Assembly: GCA_016704345.1 (NCBI GenBank)
Contig: JADJAH010000009.1
Span: 124,001 to 188,000, forward strand
DNA length: 64,000 nucleotides
From: Ignavibacteria bacterium
GTDB taxonomy: Bacteria > Bacteroidota > Ignavibacteria > Tepidaquicellales > Tepidaquicellaceae
Direction of reading: 5' to 3'
In this document: positions 8,896-17,890 of the stretch, piece by piece
Layout: each line of letters begins with the position of its first letter
How positions within the stretch are numbered: the stretch's first letter is position 1
Translations under genes and position numbers: made by a program
The notes under the pieces: model-generated
The model's input: only the letters and a program-made list of their open reading frames with translations
Database searches by the model: none
What the model was told of the DNA's origin: nothing

Positions 8896-9053
8896 TTGCA
8901 CAAGTTGTCCCTGTCAGTTTATTAAGTTAAGTTGTTCAGGGTAAGTTGTTGCCTGCCCGCCGAAAACAAAACTAGTTCAGCTCTCTGCAGGCCTGCCTGC
9001 CGATTGGCCATTGGAGTTGAAATGTATCTTGGCAGGCAGGCGGGGTCTCGCTC

Positions 9054-9271
9054 GCAGGTGAATTCAGGAGAACTTTCAGCTGTTTCGTTGCGGGCTAAGA
9101 CCAACAACGGCGGAAAAATTCAATGAGCAGTGGTATCTCCCACTTCCGCAGCGTCCTCGGAAAATCGCCGAGTGACACTGCGGAAACGATAAGTTGTTGG
9201 TCTCGCCTGCAGGTGAATTCAGGAGAACTTTCAGCTGTTTCGTTGCGGGCTAAGACCAACAACGGCGGAAA
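9054..9271. repeat. 63-bp direct repeat flanking a palindrome
   Basis: Two copies of 63 bp (9054-9116 and 9209-9271) are essentially identical, from GCAGGTGAATTC to ACAACGGCGGAAA, 155 bp apart. Palindrome copy 4 (9144-9185) lies between them. The second copy is bounded by inverted GTTGTTGGTCT and AGACCAACAAC. Upstream, 8992-9041 has inverted CCTGCCTGCC and GGCAGGCAGG. Confidence 0.8.
9144..9185. repeat. CTD-associated palindrome, copy 4
   Basis: The arms TTCCGCAG and CTGCGGAA surround the conserved centre CCTCGGAAAATCGCCGAG. Unlike copies 1, 2, 5 and 6, this one is not directly behind a sorting-domain stop. Confidence 0.8.
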
Positions 9272-9285
9272 TCTTCTATTCCGCA

Positions 9286-9400
9286 GACTGCAGGGAGTTA
9301 TCTTGTTTCTTTCAATGCGAGTGATCTTTCAAGCGGTGTTTATTTATATGCCCTGAGAGCCGAAGAGTTTGAGAAGACATTGAGAATTGTGATGGTGAGG
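9286..9400 (+). pseudogene. Orphan T9SS sorting-domain end
   Basis: One frame encodes SYLVSFNASDLSSGVYLYALRA, then EEFEKTLRIVMVR, which matches the last ~35 residues of the sorting domains ending at 3849 and 62489. The expected stop (GTGAGGTGA elsewhere) is mutated here to GTGAGGTTA. No cargo gene is attached; repeats precede it. It is a decayed fragment. Confidence 0.65.
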
Positions 9401-9406
9401 TTACTA

Positions 9407-9601
9407 TCAATCCGGCTCTTTCAGCCTGCAATTCCATACTGTCTTATTCTTCGTTTTACCGGGATTTGCAAGCTTTCCCATTTTTTGTAATTCAATAAGT
9501 ATTCTTATCTTCTGTTCAATGGGTAGTCTTGAATGATATTTCCGCAACTCACTTTTTGATTTGTCAATTATTTCCGGAAAATTCCTTTTCACTTTATTCA
9601 T
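9407..9601 (-). CDS. Small protein paired with nucleotidyltransferase
   Basis: This 64-residue basic protein (KSELRKYHSRLPIEQKIRIL, ELQKMGKLANPGK) matches no family I can name. Its start overlaps the stop of the upstream nucleotidyltransferase gene by 4 bases (ATGA), so the two form one transcription unit. Strongly coupled small genes next to MNT-type nucleotidyltransferases are often partners, but the role here is unknown. It could bind the transferase or nucleic acid. Confidence 0.6.
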   Translation of the reverse strand: MNKVKRNFPEIIDKSKSELRKYHSRLPIEQKIRILIELQKMGKLANPGKTKNKTVWNCRLKEPD

Positions 9602-10104
9602 TTCTGATTTCTGAAATCATTATAGTTCTCAAGCAGATCATATTCTTTTAGTATCCTCAAAAGCTTGTCTTTATCAATTTCATATTCTTCAAAAAATCTC
9701 AGTGCCCTTTCCTTGTCTTTCTTCCGGTTCACCTGAAACATAATTGCTATCAGATATTCGGGAGCAATTACTTTTACCGGAACATTGTCGTATCTGAGAA
9801 CTGATGCATTTTCAACAGCTTCCTTCAGGAGATTGTTGTAAACAGGTATGAACTGAACTGGTATTCCTTCTAGAAGAATATGTTCTCCCAGAAAGTCATA
9901 TCCTTCACTTTGTAGCCATGTGAATACAGGCTTCATTATCGTCAGAGAGTTTTCAACATCCTCCGGCAGTCTTACGAATACATCAAGGTCATATGTAGTT
10001 GCCGGTTCTATATAGAATATTGATGCAACTGCGCCGCCAATTGCGTAATCATCAAGAACTCCCTTACGCTTCATGCGATTCAACAGTTCTAATGTTTCTT
10101 TCAT
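9598..10104 (-). CDS. MNT/AbiEii-like nucleotidyltransferase
   Basis: This 168-residue protein has the minimal nucleotidyltransferase core: YAIGGAVASIFYIEP (GG motif at ~22-30), then TTYDLDVFVRL (the DxD metal-binding pair, ~37-47), and a third acidic/strand element around IPVQFIPVYN. The C-terminal half is helical and charged (NRKKDKERALRFFEEYEID). It resembles nucleotidyltransferases of the AbiEii or related DUF classes that modify RNA or proteins in toxin-antitoxin and defence modules. It is followed by a 4-base-overlapping 64-residue gene. Whether the pair is a toxin-antitoxin system is inference. Confidence 0.65.
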   Translation of the reverse strand: MKETLELLNRMKRKGVLDDYAIGGAVASIFYIEPATTYDLDVFVRLPEDVENSLTIMKPVFTWLQSEGYDFLGEHILLEGIPVQFIPVYNNLLKEAVENASVLRYDNVPVKVIAPEYLIAIMFQVNRKKDKERALRFFEEYEIDKDKLLRILKEYDLLENYNDFRNQK

Positions 10105-10347
10105 TTTCTTTTACGCGACTTATCTGAATTCACCTTATTGTTAGTATGCTGTTACAAACATTTGCAAAATTTGTCATACATGCAATTGTAATTTGTCTTA
10201 CTGTCGAATGCAGAGCTGTAATCTGCACAACACAGTTTCATCCTGCCCGATGAACCAGTCGGCATTCAGCCAATAGACAGAAAAGGAGATTTGAGATGAC
10301 TTTGAGGATGTTGCGGCAGGGACGAGAAATTTGCGGCAGGGACTGGC
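10105..10347. other. Intergenic region, divergent promoters presumed
   Basis: This stretch separates the minus-strand nucleotidyltransferase from the plus-strand housekeeping run. I see no gene, hairpin or RNA in it. Confidence 0.35.
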
Positions 10348-10456
10348 ACTTTCAATTTTCCACTTTCAATTTTCCACTTTCAACTTTCAACTTTCAACTT
10401 TCCATTTTCCACTTTCCACTTTCAACTTTCAACTTTCAACTTTCAACTTTCAACTT
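10348..10456. repeat. Heptamer tandem repeat (CAACTTT/CCACTTT type)
   Basis: About 15 imperfect 7-bp units (TTTCAAC, TTTCCAC, TTTCAAT) run without spacing. The array ends ~80 bases before the transaldolase start. It has no coding potential of note. Confidence 0.85.
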
Positions 10457-10537
10457 CAATAATATGTATTTCTATAAAGCATTATTATAACTATTTTGCG
10501 ACAACTTATACAGATTGCGTAAAGTAAATTAATAACG

Positions 10538-11185
10538 ATGAAGATATTTATCGACACCGCAAACCTCGATGAAATAAAGCAGGCGGCGGAAATGGGAATT
10601 CTTGACGGAGTTACAACAAACCCATCATTAGTATCCAAAGAAGGACATAAAGATTTCAGAAGCATGCTCGAAAAGATCGTCGCAATTGTTGACGGCGATA
10701 TCAGCGCGGAAGTTGTTTCAACAACCTGCAACGAGATGGTCAATGAAGGAAGAGAACTTGCAAAAATCCATGAAAATATTGTAGTAAAGGTCCCGCTGAT
10801 AGCAGAAGGCCTCAAAGCAGTTAAGATATTCAGCGCGGAAGGAATCCGAACAAACGTGACATTGTGCTTCTCCGCATCACAGGCAATACTTGCAGCTAAA
10901 GCAGGAGCATACATCATCAGCCCGTTTGTAGGTCGACTCGATGACATCTCCCAAAACGGAATGGAATTGATCTCACAGATAGTTCAAATCTATGACAATT
11001 ACGATTACCAAACTCAGATTCTCGTTGCTTCAGTAAGACATCCGATTCACTTTGTCGAAGGCGCAATGATGGGAGCAGATATATCAACGATGCCTTTCAA
11101 AGTCATCGAACAGTTGGTAAAGCATCCGCTTACCGATATTGGATTGAACAAGTTTCTCGATGACTGGAAAAAACTCAACGGCTGA
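10538..11185 (+). CDS. Transaldolase, Fsa/TalC-type
   Basis: This 215-residue protein has the length and motifs of the small transaldolase/fructose-6-phosphate aldolase family: MKIFIDTANLDEIKQA at the start, then GVTTNPSLVSKEG, the Schiff-base lysine in NIVVKVPLI, and the C-terminal HPLTDIGLNKF. It transfers the dihydroxyacetone unit between sugar phosphates in the non-oxidative pentose phosphate pathway. It is first in a co-directional run with gcvT (20 bases downstream), comB and ftsK. Members of this family can be transaldolases or F6P aldolases; the sequence alone does not decide. Confidence 0.92.
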   Translation: MKIFIDTANLDEIKQAAEMGILDGVTTNPSLVSKEGHKDFRSMLEKIVAIVDGDISAEVVSTTCNEMVNEGRELAKIHENIVVKVPLIAEGLKAVKIFSAEGIRTNVTLCFSASQAILAAKAGAYIISPFVGRLDDISQNGMELISQIVQIYDNYDYQTQILVASVRHPIHFVEGAMMGADISTMPFKVIEQLVKHPLTDIGLNKFLDDWKKLNG

Positions 11186-11205
11186 TCAACACATTAACTG
11201 ACCAA

Positions 11206-12288
11206 ATGAAGAAGACAGCGTTTTATAACATTCACAAATCTCTAGGTGCAAAGATAGTCCCGTTTGCCGGATATGAAATGCCGATACAATATGAAGGCAT
11301 CATTGCCGAGCATAAGGCAGTCAGAGAATCTGTAGGAGTGTTTGATGTTTCGCACATGGGCGAAGTTGAAGTAAGAGGCAAAGATGCATTCGACTTTGTT
11401 CAGAGAATAACGACAAATGATGTTTCAAAGCTGGCCATGGGAGATGTTCAATATTCTGCCATGTGTCTGAAAGACGGCGGCATTGTTGACGACCTGCTTG
11501 TGTATAATATGGGTGATCATTTTATGCTTGTTATCAATGCATCAAATATTGAGAAAGATATAAAGTGGATGGAAGAAAACATTTCAGGAGATGTAACTCT
11601 TGAGAATATTTCTGATGAGACTTCCCTTCTTGCAGTGCAGGGAAAGAATTCCATTCATACATTACAGAAGATTACTGACGTTGACTTGTCGGCGATTGAA
11701 TATTATAAATTTGTTCTCGGCAAAGTTGCCGGACAGGATGTAATAATTTCTCATACAGGGTATACAGGTGAGAAGATTTGTTTTGAGATCTATTCATCTT
11801 CTGATGTTGAAAAATCAGAAGCCTTGTGGAATGCGATCTTTGAAGCGGGCAAGGAGTTCAACATCAAGCCGGTAGGACTTGGAGCGAGGGATACATTGAG
11901 ACTTGAATATGCATTCCGATTATACGGCAATGATATGGATGAGAATTACAATACAATCGAGGCAGGTCTTGGATGGATCACTAAGCCTGACAAGGGCGAA
12001 TTCAACGGCAAGGAGAGAATTCTGGAGGAGAAAGCAAATCCCGGAAAGAAGCTTGTCGGATTTTTACTTGATGACAGAATGATTGCGCGGCACGGACAGG
12101 AAGTTTATTCCGGAGATAAGAAAATAGGTATAGTAACAAGCGGAAGCATGTCACCAATGCTCAATAAGAATATCGGACTTGCATACATAGACAAAGGATT
12201 CAATAAGATTGGCTCACCAATAGAGATCCTTTTGAGAGATAAGAAGTTGAAGGCTACCATAGTTAAGACACCATTTCTCGAAGGCTAA
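11206..12288 (+). CDS. gcvT: Aminomethyltransferase (glycine cleavage T protein)
   Basis: This 360-residue protein matches GcvT: KKTAFYNIHKSLGAKIVPFAG at the N-terminus, then VGVFDVSHMGEVEVRG, FVQRITTNDVSKLAMGDVQYS, GYTGEKICFEIY and LGARDTLRLEYAFRLYGNDM. It releases ammonia and passes the methylene group to tetrahydrofolate in glycine cleavage. The other gcv genes are not in this window. It lies 20 bases after the transaldolase gene, so they are probably co-transcribed. No glycine riboswitch is visible in the short gap. Confidence 0.95.
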   Translation: MKKTAFYNIHKSLGAKIVPFAGYEMPIQYEGIIAEHKAVRESVGVFDVSHMGEVEVRGKDAFDFVQRITTNDVSKLAMGDVQYSAMCLKDGGIVDDLLVYNMGDHFMLVINASNIEKDIKWMEENISGDVTLENISDETSLLAVQGKNSIHTLQKITDVDLSAIEYYKFVLGKVAGQDVIISHTGYTGEKICFEIYSSSDVEKSEALWNAIFEAGKEFNIKPVGLGARDTLRLEYAFRLYGNDMDENYNTIEAGLGWITKPDKGEFNGKERILEEKANPGKKLVGFLLDDRMIARHGQEVYSGDKKIGIVTSGSMSPMLNKNIGLAYIDKGFNKIGSPIEILLRDKKLKATIVKTPFLEG

Positions 12289-12349
12289 AAATAGTAATGT
12301 CAACCGGCAGAAGTTCCGGAGGCAAGATGCAATTAAGTAAACACAATTG

Positions 12350-13180
12350 ATGAAAAGAATTGAAATCCTTTTAACGCCGGGGCAACTGAATGACGAGCTC
12401 ACGTTAAAGGACAAGAACATAATAGTAATTGACGTGCTTCGCGCTACGACCACGATTACCATTTCATTGGCAAACGGCGCCAAGGAAGTCATTCCTACGG
12501 AGAATATTGCTACTGCTGTCAGGGTTGCAAAGGGCTCTAAGAACTCAATTCTTTGCGGCGAGAGGAATGGCAGAGTAATTGACGGCTTCAAGCTGGGAAA
12601 CTCCCCGCTTGAATATACGTCGGAAGAGATCAAGGACAAAGCATTAATATTCAGCACCACTAACGGCACGCAGGCGATTATGAAATCAAAGTTTGCAAAG
12701 AACTGCCTGCTTGCAAGTTTCGTCAACATGTCTACAGTTGTAGATTATGTTAATGCGCTTGACGAAGATTTCACTATCATCTGCTCGGGCAAATTAAATG
12801 ACTTCTGCCTTGAAGATGCTGTATGCGCAGGCATGCTGCTGAACAAGCTGAGTGTCGGCAGAAATCTGGAACTGATGGACTCCGAAGTGGCAGCAATGAA
12901 TCTGTCGAATGATCTTGCTATGCTTATGAATGTTCCTTCTCAGGAAAAAGTCTTGCGGATGCTGAACATATCAGAGCACGGAAGATATTTGTCACAAATT
13001 GGATTTGAGAAAGATCTTGAAATATGTTCCAAAATAGATTCATACCCGATAATTCCACTGTTCCGAAACGGCGTTATAAGATTACGAGAACAATTCGAAG
13101 GAGATAGTGATCAGAGATCCAAAATGAAAAGGGTAAACATTGGGATAAAGCGGGAGGAAAAGCAGAAGCAAAGCGATTGA
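12350..13180 (+). CDS. comB: ComB-like 2-phosphosulfolactate phosphatase
   Basis: This ~276-residue protein belongs to the ComB family: RIEILLTPGQLND, then VIDVLRATTTITISLANGA, CGERNGRVIDGFKLGNSP and STTNGTQAI. The family hydrolyses 2-phosphosulfolactate in coenzyme M synthesis in methanogens, but it is widespread in bacteria without that pathway, so the substrate here is uncertain. An in-frame TTG three bases earlier is possible; ATG 12350 is chosen. The last ~25 residues are basic (MKRVNIGIKREEKQKQ). It is followed by ftsK after ~30 bases. Confidence 0.9.
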   Translation: MKRIEILLTPGQLNDELTLKDKNIIVIDVLRATTTITISLANGAKEVIPTENIATAVRVAKGSKNSILCGERNGRVIDGFKLGNSPLEYTSEEIKDKALIFSTTNGTQAIMKSKFAKNCLLASFVNMSTVVDYVNALDEDFTIICSGKLNDFCLEDAVCAGMLLNKLSVGRNLELMDSEVAAMNLSNDLAMLMNVPSQEKVLRMLNISEHGRYLSQIGFEKDLEICSKIDSYPIIPLFRNGVIRLREQFEGDSDQRSKMKRVNIGIKREEKQKQSD

Positions 13181-13208
13181 TGGTATTTGCCAACAAAATT
13201 TTCATTGA

Positions 13209-15776
13209 ATGAAAAGCAGCAAAGTATCACGAACGCGTGAGAGAAAAGGCAGAGTAAAGACAAGCAGTTCTGCCTCAAAAAATAAATCGTCTCAGGAAGA
13301 CTTCAGCATCCCCGTTGAAGTTAAAATGCAATTCCTCGGTTTTCTGTTCGCCCTATTCGGAATATTGCTTTTTCTTTCCATAGCATCATACTCTTCAAAA
13401 GACCAGGCAACACTTCAGAGCCTTAGATTCATAGACATCTTCCGTAAAGAAGCTTACTCATCAGCATACGTTACATTCAACTGGCTTGGCATTGCCGGGG
13501 CTTATGCATCTGAATTTTTTGTGAGTTCGTTCTTCGGATATTTTTCTGCAATAGTTGCGATCATACTTTTTGCTGTCGGGCTGTGCCTTATCAGAAAGAA
13601 GCCTTTGGGAAGGACAATTCAGTTCAGCATTTATTCTTTGCTGCTGATGTTCTGCATCGGTTCATTGTTCGGTCTTGCAAGAATTATCTTTGGCAGGGAA
13701 AGCATATCACTTTCACTCAGCGGTACATCCGGCGATTTTTTTGCAAACATATTCTATCAGACTCTCGGAAGCGTCGGAGCTTCTGTCTTGCTGATACTTT
13801 CTCTGACGCTGTTTACACTTCTTGCAATCGACGGCAACATTCTCAGGACTTTTGCAAAGATAAAATCGTTCATCGAAAATGCTATTGAGAAGTACAGGGC
13901 AGAAAGAGAAGCGATTCAAGAAGCCAGAGAGAATTCAATGGCTGTGACCACAGCAGACAACAGCAAGCTCGCAATGAATTCTGCCGGAGATGATGATGCT
14001 ACCGAAGCTCTCATGAAAGAGAGAGACAAGATTCTTAAGGTCAAGAAATCACCGAGGCAAACAATTCCCGCAGGAGAAGAACATCCGATCAAGGAAACTG
14101 AAATTAACAGGCCAAAGCCTGATCAACCTGCTGACATAATCATTGAATCAAAAAAGCAGAGAGTTAAACAAGCTGAACCGGTTCTTATTTCCTCCGCATT
14201 GAAAGATGAGAAAAATGAGTTAGACATCAACCCTGAAAATTCCAACGAGGTTGAAGCCCTGAAGAGTAATAAAGAAGATGATTTTGTTGAGGAGAAACTA
14301 GAAACTTTTATCAGGCCTGAAGTTGATCTTCTAATTGAGCCGACACAGGAAGAGTTTGAATCCATTCCGAATGAAGAACTGACGCAAAACGGCAGACTTC
14401 TTCAGGAGAAACTGCTGAAGTTTGGAATTGAAGTTGAAAAAGTATTTGCAACTCCCGGACCCGTTGTGACACTTTACGAACTAGTGCCGGCAGCAGATGT
14501 AAAACTTTCAAAGATTGAGTCACTTCAGGACGACATCGCACTTGCAATGAAAGCCAAAGGAATCAGAATGATAATTCCAATTCCGGGCAAAGGAACAGTG
14601 GGTGTTGAGATACCGAATAAGAAGGCACAACTTGTCAGGATCAAGTCGCTGCTTTCATCGCAGAAGTTTCATGACAGCAACAAGCATCTGCCGGTTGCAT
14701 TCGGCAAGACAATTGACGGAGAAGTTTTCATAGATGATCTTGCAAAGATGCCTCACCTTTTAATAGCAGGCGCCACAGGCTCGGGAAAGAGTGTTGGTAT
14801 AAACACAATCATTGCAAGTCTTTTGTACAAGATGCATCCGTCGGATCTTAAGTTTGTAATGATCGATCCGAAGAAGATCGAGCTTAGTCTTTACTCTAAG
14901 TTAAAAAAACATTTTCTCGCAACTTCCTCGGATATAAACGAGAGCATTGTTACGAGTCCGTCAAATGCAGTTTCAATTCTCAAGAGTGTTGAGTCTGAAA
15001 TGGAAACCAGATACGACAAACTTGCAAATGCAGGCGTGAGAAATATCGAGGCGTACAATCAAAAGTATGCCGAGGGCAAGCTTCATAATACAGATGCGAT
15101 AAGGCATAAGAAGATGCCTTACATAGTTGTCATAATCGACGAGCTTGCAGATCTTATGATCACAGCAAAACGCGAGATAGAAGAACCGATAGCAAGGATC
15201 GCGCAGATGGCGAGAGCCGTCGGCATTCACCTTATAGTTGCCACACAAAGGCCGTCTGTAGATGTTATCACGGGAGTCATCAAGGCTAACTTCCCTGTCA
15301 GGATCGCGTATCAGGTTGCGTCTAAAGTTGACTCGAGAACAATTCTCGACATGGGCGGCGCCGATCAGCTTCTCAGAAACGGAGACATGCTGTATCTTTC
15401 ATCTGCATCATCAAAGCCTATAAGAATTCAGAACGCATTCATCTCAACAGAGGAATGCGAGAAAGTTGCAGAGTTCATTGAGAATCAGCAGGGATTTTCA
15501 AAACCGTATCTTCTCCCTTCGATAATTGAAAAGAGAGCTGCGATGTATGGTGATATGGATGACAGAGACGATTTATTCATTGAGGCGGCTAGACTTATTT
15601 TCAAACTTCAGCAATGTTCAACATCAACGCTTCAAAGGAGACTCAAGCTTGGTTATGCAAGAGCCGCGAGAATTGTTGATCAGCTTGAAGAAGCAGGCAT
15701 TGTAGGACCTAAGAACGGTGCAAACGCAAGAGAGGTGCTTGTTGTTGATGAAGAAGAGTTAGAGAATTATCTTTGA
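13209..15776 (+). CDS. ftsK: FtsK/SpoIIIE DNA translocase
   Basis: This 855-residue protein has four membrane segments in its first ~210 residues (e.g. FLGFLFALFGILLFLSIASY), then an acidic/charged linker to ~370. The motor domain follows, with Walker A GATGSGKSVGIN (~522) and Walker B YIVVIIDELADLM (~640), plus IHLIVATQRPSVDVITG. A C-terminal winged-helix gamma domain (LQQCSTSTLQRRLKLGYARAA) reads DNA polarity sequences. FtsK is anchored at the division septum and pumps chromosome DNA to allow dimer resolution. It is the last gene of the run starting at 10538. Full length and intact. Confidence 0.95.
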   Translation: MKSSKVSRTRERKGRVKTSSSASKNKSSQEDFSIPVEVKMQFLGFLFALFGILLFLSIASYSSKDQATLQSLRFIDIFRKEAYSSAYVTFNWLGIAGAYASEFFVSSFFGYFSAIVAIILFAVGLCLIRKKPLGRTIQFSIYSLLLMFCIGSLFGLARIIFGRESISLSLSGTSGDFFANIFYQTLGSVGASVLLILSLTLFTLLAIDGNILRTFAKIKSFIENAIEKYRAEREAIQEARENSMAVTTADNSKLAMNSAGDDDATEALMKERDKILKVKKSPRQTIPAGEEHPIKETEINRPKPDQPADIIIESKKQRVKQAEPVLISSALKDEKNELDINPENSNEVEALKSNKEDDFVEEKLETFIRPEVDLLIEPTQEEFESIPNEELTQNGRLLQEKLLKFGIEVEKVFATPGPVVTLYELVPAADVKLSKIESLQDDIALAMKAKGIRMIIPIPGKGTVGVEIPNKKAQLVRIKSLLSSQKFHDSNKHLPVAFGKTIDGEVFIDDLAKMPHLLIAGATGSGKSVGINTIIASLLYKMHPSDLKFVMIDPKKIELSLYSKLKKHFLATSSDINESIVTSPSNAVSILKSVESEMETRYDKLANAGVRNIEAYNQKYAEGKLHNTDAIRHKKMPYIVVIIDELADLMITAKREIEEPIARIAQMARAVGIHLIVATQRPSVDVITGVIKANFPVRIAYQVASKVDSRTILDMGGADQLLRNGDMLYLSSASSKPIRIQNAFISTEECEKVAEFIENQQGFSKPYLLPSIIEKRAAMYGDMDDRDDLFIEAARLIFKLQQCSTSTLQRRLKLGYARAARIVDQLEEAGIVGPKNGANAREVLVVDEEELENYL

Positions 15777-15868
15777 TAAATAATTTGGGCAACCGGTTTT
15801 TGGTTTAAGCAATTCTTCTCACCAGGTCTTAAAATCTATTCCTATTTAATTCAATTCCGTTTAACACG

Positions 15869-16029
15869 CGACCCCTTTCAGGGTCGAATTTTTCGTTCGC
15901 AATTTTCTACAAACATGGAATCCCTTCGGGATTCATATCTCCGATATTTTTCTGACAAAACGATATTTGCAGATGAGCAAAAGGCACTGAATCAAATTGA
16001 CATAGAATAAATTCGTTGCCGAAGGCAAC
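15869..16029. repeat. Cluster of three short hairpins
   Basis: Three unrelated palindromes occur in a gap of ~350 bp: CGACCCCTTTCAGGGTCG (15869), GAATCCCTTCGGGATTC (15918) and GTTGCCGAAGGCAAC (16015). Similar clustered palindromes are common between genes in this phylum. The first could terminate the ftsK transcript, but no T tract directly follows. Nothing else is seen in 15777-16125. Confidence 0.7.
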
Positions 16030-16125
16030 CCATATTCACAGCAATGATAGTAGATGCAATGTTTTTCGACAGGGCATTAGACTTCTCAGGTTTGGAAATC
16101 TCAAGCGTGGTTAACCGCAAATTTT

Positions 16126-16374
16126 CTATTTGTAAATGTCTTTTCTGTGACCAACTTTAAGAATAACAATATCTTTATCGAAATATTCGAATATGATTCT
16201 GAAACTACCTACCCTAATTCTGTATAGATCATCTGATGACTTCAATTTTTTAATTTCGAATTGACTTGGATTCTTGGAGAAGTCATCGATCTTCAAGAGG
16301 ATTCTTTTAGCTGAAGTTTGGTCCAACTTTCGTAAATCCTTTATAGCGTTGTCTGAAAATCTAACATTCTTCAC
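16126..16374 (-). CDS. RelE/ParE-family toxin
   Basis: This 82-residue protein has the RelE/ParE pattern: VRFSDNAIKDLRKLDQTSAKRILLKI, then NPSQFEIKKLKSSDDLYRIRVGSFRIIFEY and a C-terminal VGHRKDIYK. Such toxins cleave ribosome-bound mRNA or poison gyrase. It starts with GTG at 16374, which overlaps the stop of the upstream antitoxin frame by a few bases, the classic coupled layout. The antitoxin gene appears frameshifted (16371-16651), which is hard to reconcile with a fully active toxin. Confidence 0.85.
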   Translation of the reverse strand: MKNVRFSDNAIKDLRKLDQTSAKRILLKIDDFSKNPSQFEIKKLKSSDDLYRIRVGSFRIIFEYFDKDIVILKVGHRKDIYK

Positions 16375-16651
16375 AGACCAAATTCACGCTTAACTTCATC
16401 TAATGAAGAATGTTTTCCCCTTCGCACACCTTCTCTCGCCTTTCTTATTTGTGAAACTGTAGCACCATTCGTTCTTTTCTCACGCACGATTTAGCAAGCA
16501 GTTCCGGAAGGTCCAGCTTTTCTGCTGACTTTGATTTGAAAATGAATTCAGCGAAACTTATGACAACATAAAGATCTTTCTCTGAAAATGATTCAAGAAG
16601 ATTTTGAAGATGTTCTTTTTGTTTGGATAACAAATTGTTTTTTTTCCTCAT
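16371..16651 (-). pseudogene. Antitoxin gene with -1 frameshift
   Basis: The 5' frame (16651 down) encodes KEHLQNLLESFSEKDLYVV, then FAEFIFKSKSAEKLDLPELLAKS, and then stops at 16445. A second frame, entered near 16490, continues VREKRTNGATVSQIRKAREGV, then SSLDEVKREFGL, and ends exactly at the toxin start. The two halves together look like one complete ~93-residue antitoxin. The junction holds AGAAAAG, where a -1 slip would join the frames. So the gene is either broken by one base, read by programmed frameshifting, or mis-sequenced. The antitoxin family is not recognised with certainty. Confidence 0.7.
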
Positions 16652-16774
16652 GTTTTAAAATTAGGGAAATTTAGTACAAAACGAAAACATTTTTTAATTG
16701 CATTCAACATTCACTGTGATATGCAGATAGATCAACGAATTGATACGCCAATTGATACCTGCACTACAGAATTT

Positions 16775-17890
16775 TCATTCCCACTTAAACACCTTCACGG
16801 CAATCGCATAAACGATCACACCCCAAGCCAGCAGTATTGCAATGTCAGGCAGCACATCCAGAATTGTCGCGCCCTCAAAAGAGATCTCACGCAAGCTTTG
16901 ATTCAAATATGTCAGTGGCAGAGCTTTGCTTACCGGCTGAAGCCATTCCGGAAAGTTTGAGATCGGGAAGAATGTTCCGGCAAGCAGGAACTGCGGAAGC
17001 GTGATAAGATTTGCGATGGCCGGCACAGAACTTTCATTCTTTGCAATACCCGACACCACAAATCCGAATCCCAGAAAGACAACCAACGCAATTGCTGAGA
17101 GTATCAGCATATTCACAAATGTTGCAAAACCGTTCACAAGAGTGAATCCAAAGAACAATGCGCCGATAGCTATTATGATGATCGAACTCATCATAGAGAA
17201 AGTAAGCCTGCTTAGGCATTCGCCTATTATGATGTTTATTTTCTTGACCGGTGTTGCGAAGAATCTTTTGATCACAAGCGTTTGACGGAGACTTATGAAA
17301 ATGAAAGCCGTACCAAATACGCCGGCACTGAGCAGAGAAAATCCAAGCTGTCCCGGAAGAATGAAGTCTATTGTCTTAAATTTTCTGCCCTCAACTATTT
17401 GCTCTTTTAGTTCAGCGAATGAACTACTACCAGAATTCTTGGCGAGGTTCTGCTTGTCAATCACCTGAGCCATCATCATTTTCAGAATTGCGCCACGCTC
17501 CGGAGATGCACTTGTTGTCTTAAGTTCAGCAACAAACTCCGGATTGCCCGACGGGTTTTTCGTCACTTTAATCAGTCCGTCAATTCTTCCTTTGCTAAGT
17601 TCCTTTTTAATCTCTTCATCAGACTTGTCTTTCACAATGTTGATCGTCTTGATCTGAGATAATGATTCTATGACAGGATTATTTTTATCCGAAGAAGAAT
17701 CAATTGCAAGATCTATTGTGAAGCTTCCGCCGCTGATGAAGCCAAATACAATTATGAATATTAATGGAAAGAGTATGTTGAACACTACAGCAGAAGGATT
17801 CCTAAACAGCGCCGTAAGGCTTGCTTTAGTTAGTGCAAGCATTGCGCGGATCTGGCTGTATTGATTTGTCTTATTCGTCTCTGAGTTCAT
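16775..17890 (-). CDS. ABC-2 type exporter permease
   Basis: This 371-residue membrane protein has one N-terminal segment (NPSAVVFNILFPLIFIIVFGFISGG), a ~150-residue extracytoplasmic part and about five more segments from FILPGQLGFSLLSAGVFGTA onward, as in ABC-2 permeases. The stretch FLLAGTFFPISNFPEWLQPVSK is typical of the family. It overlaps the ATPase gene by 20 bases and so forms one exporter with it. Substrates in this class include drugs, lipids and polysaccharides; the substrate here is unknown. Confidence 0.88.
   Translation of the reverse strand: MNSETNKTNQYSQIRAMLALTKASLTALFRNPSAVVFNILFPLIFIIVFGFISGGSFTIDLAIDSSSDKNNPVIESLSQIKTINIVKDKSDEEIKKELSKGRIDGLIKVTKNPSGNPEFVAELKTTSASPERGAILKMMMAQVIDKQNLAKNSGSSSFAELKEQIVEGRKFKTIDFILPGQLGFSLLSAGVFGTAFIFISLRQTLVIKRFFATPVKKINIIIGECLSRLTFSMMSSIIIIAIGALFFGFTLVNGFATFVNMLILSAIALVVFLGFGFVVSGIAKNESSVPAIANLITLPQFLLAGTFFPISNFPEWLQPVSKALPLTYLNQSLREISFEGATILDVLPDIAILLAWGVIVYAIAVKVFKWE

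Noticed and set aside
8932..9356. Two overlapping short frames with the shared segment LQVNSGELSAVSLRAKTNNGG-like
   Set aside because: They are translations of the 63-bp direct repeat and the palindrome, not a conserved protein.
11186..11205. Glycine riboswitch before gcvT
   Set aside because: The gap to the transaldolase gene is only 20 bases, too short for the structure.
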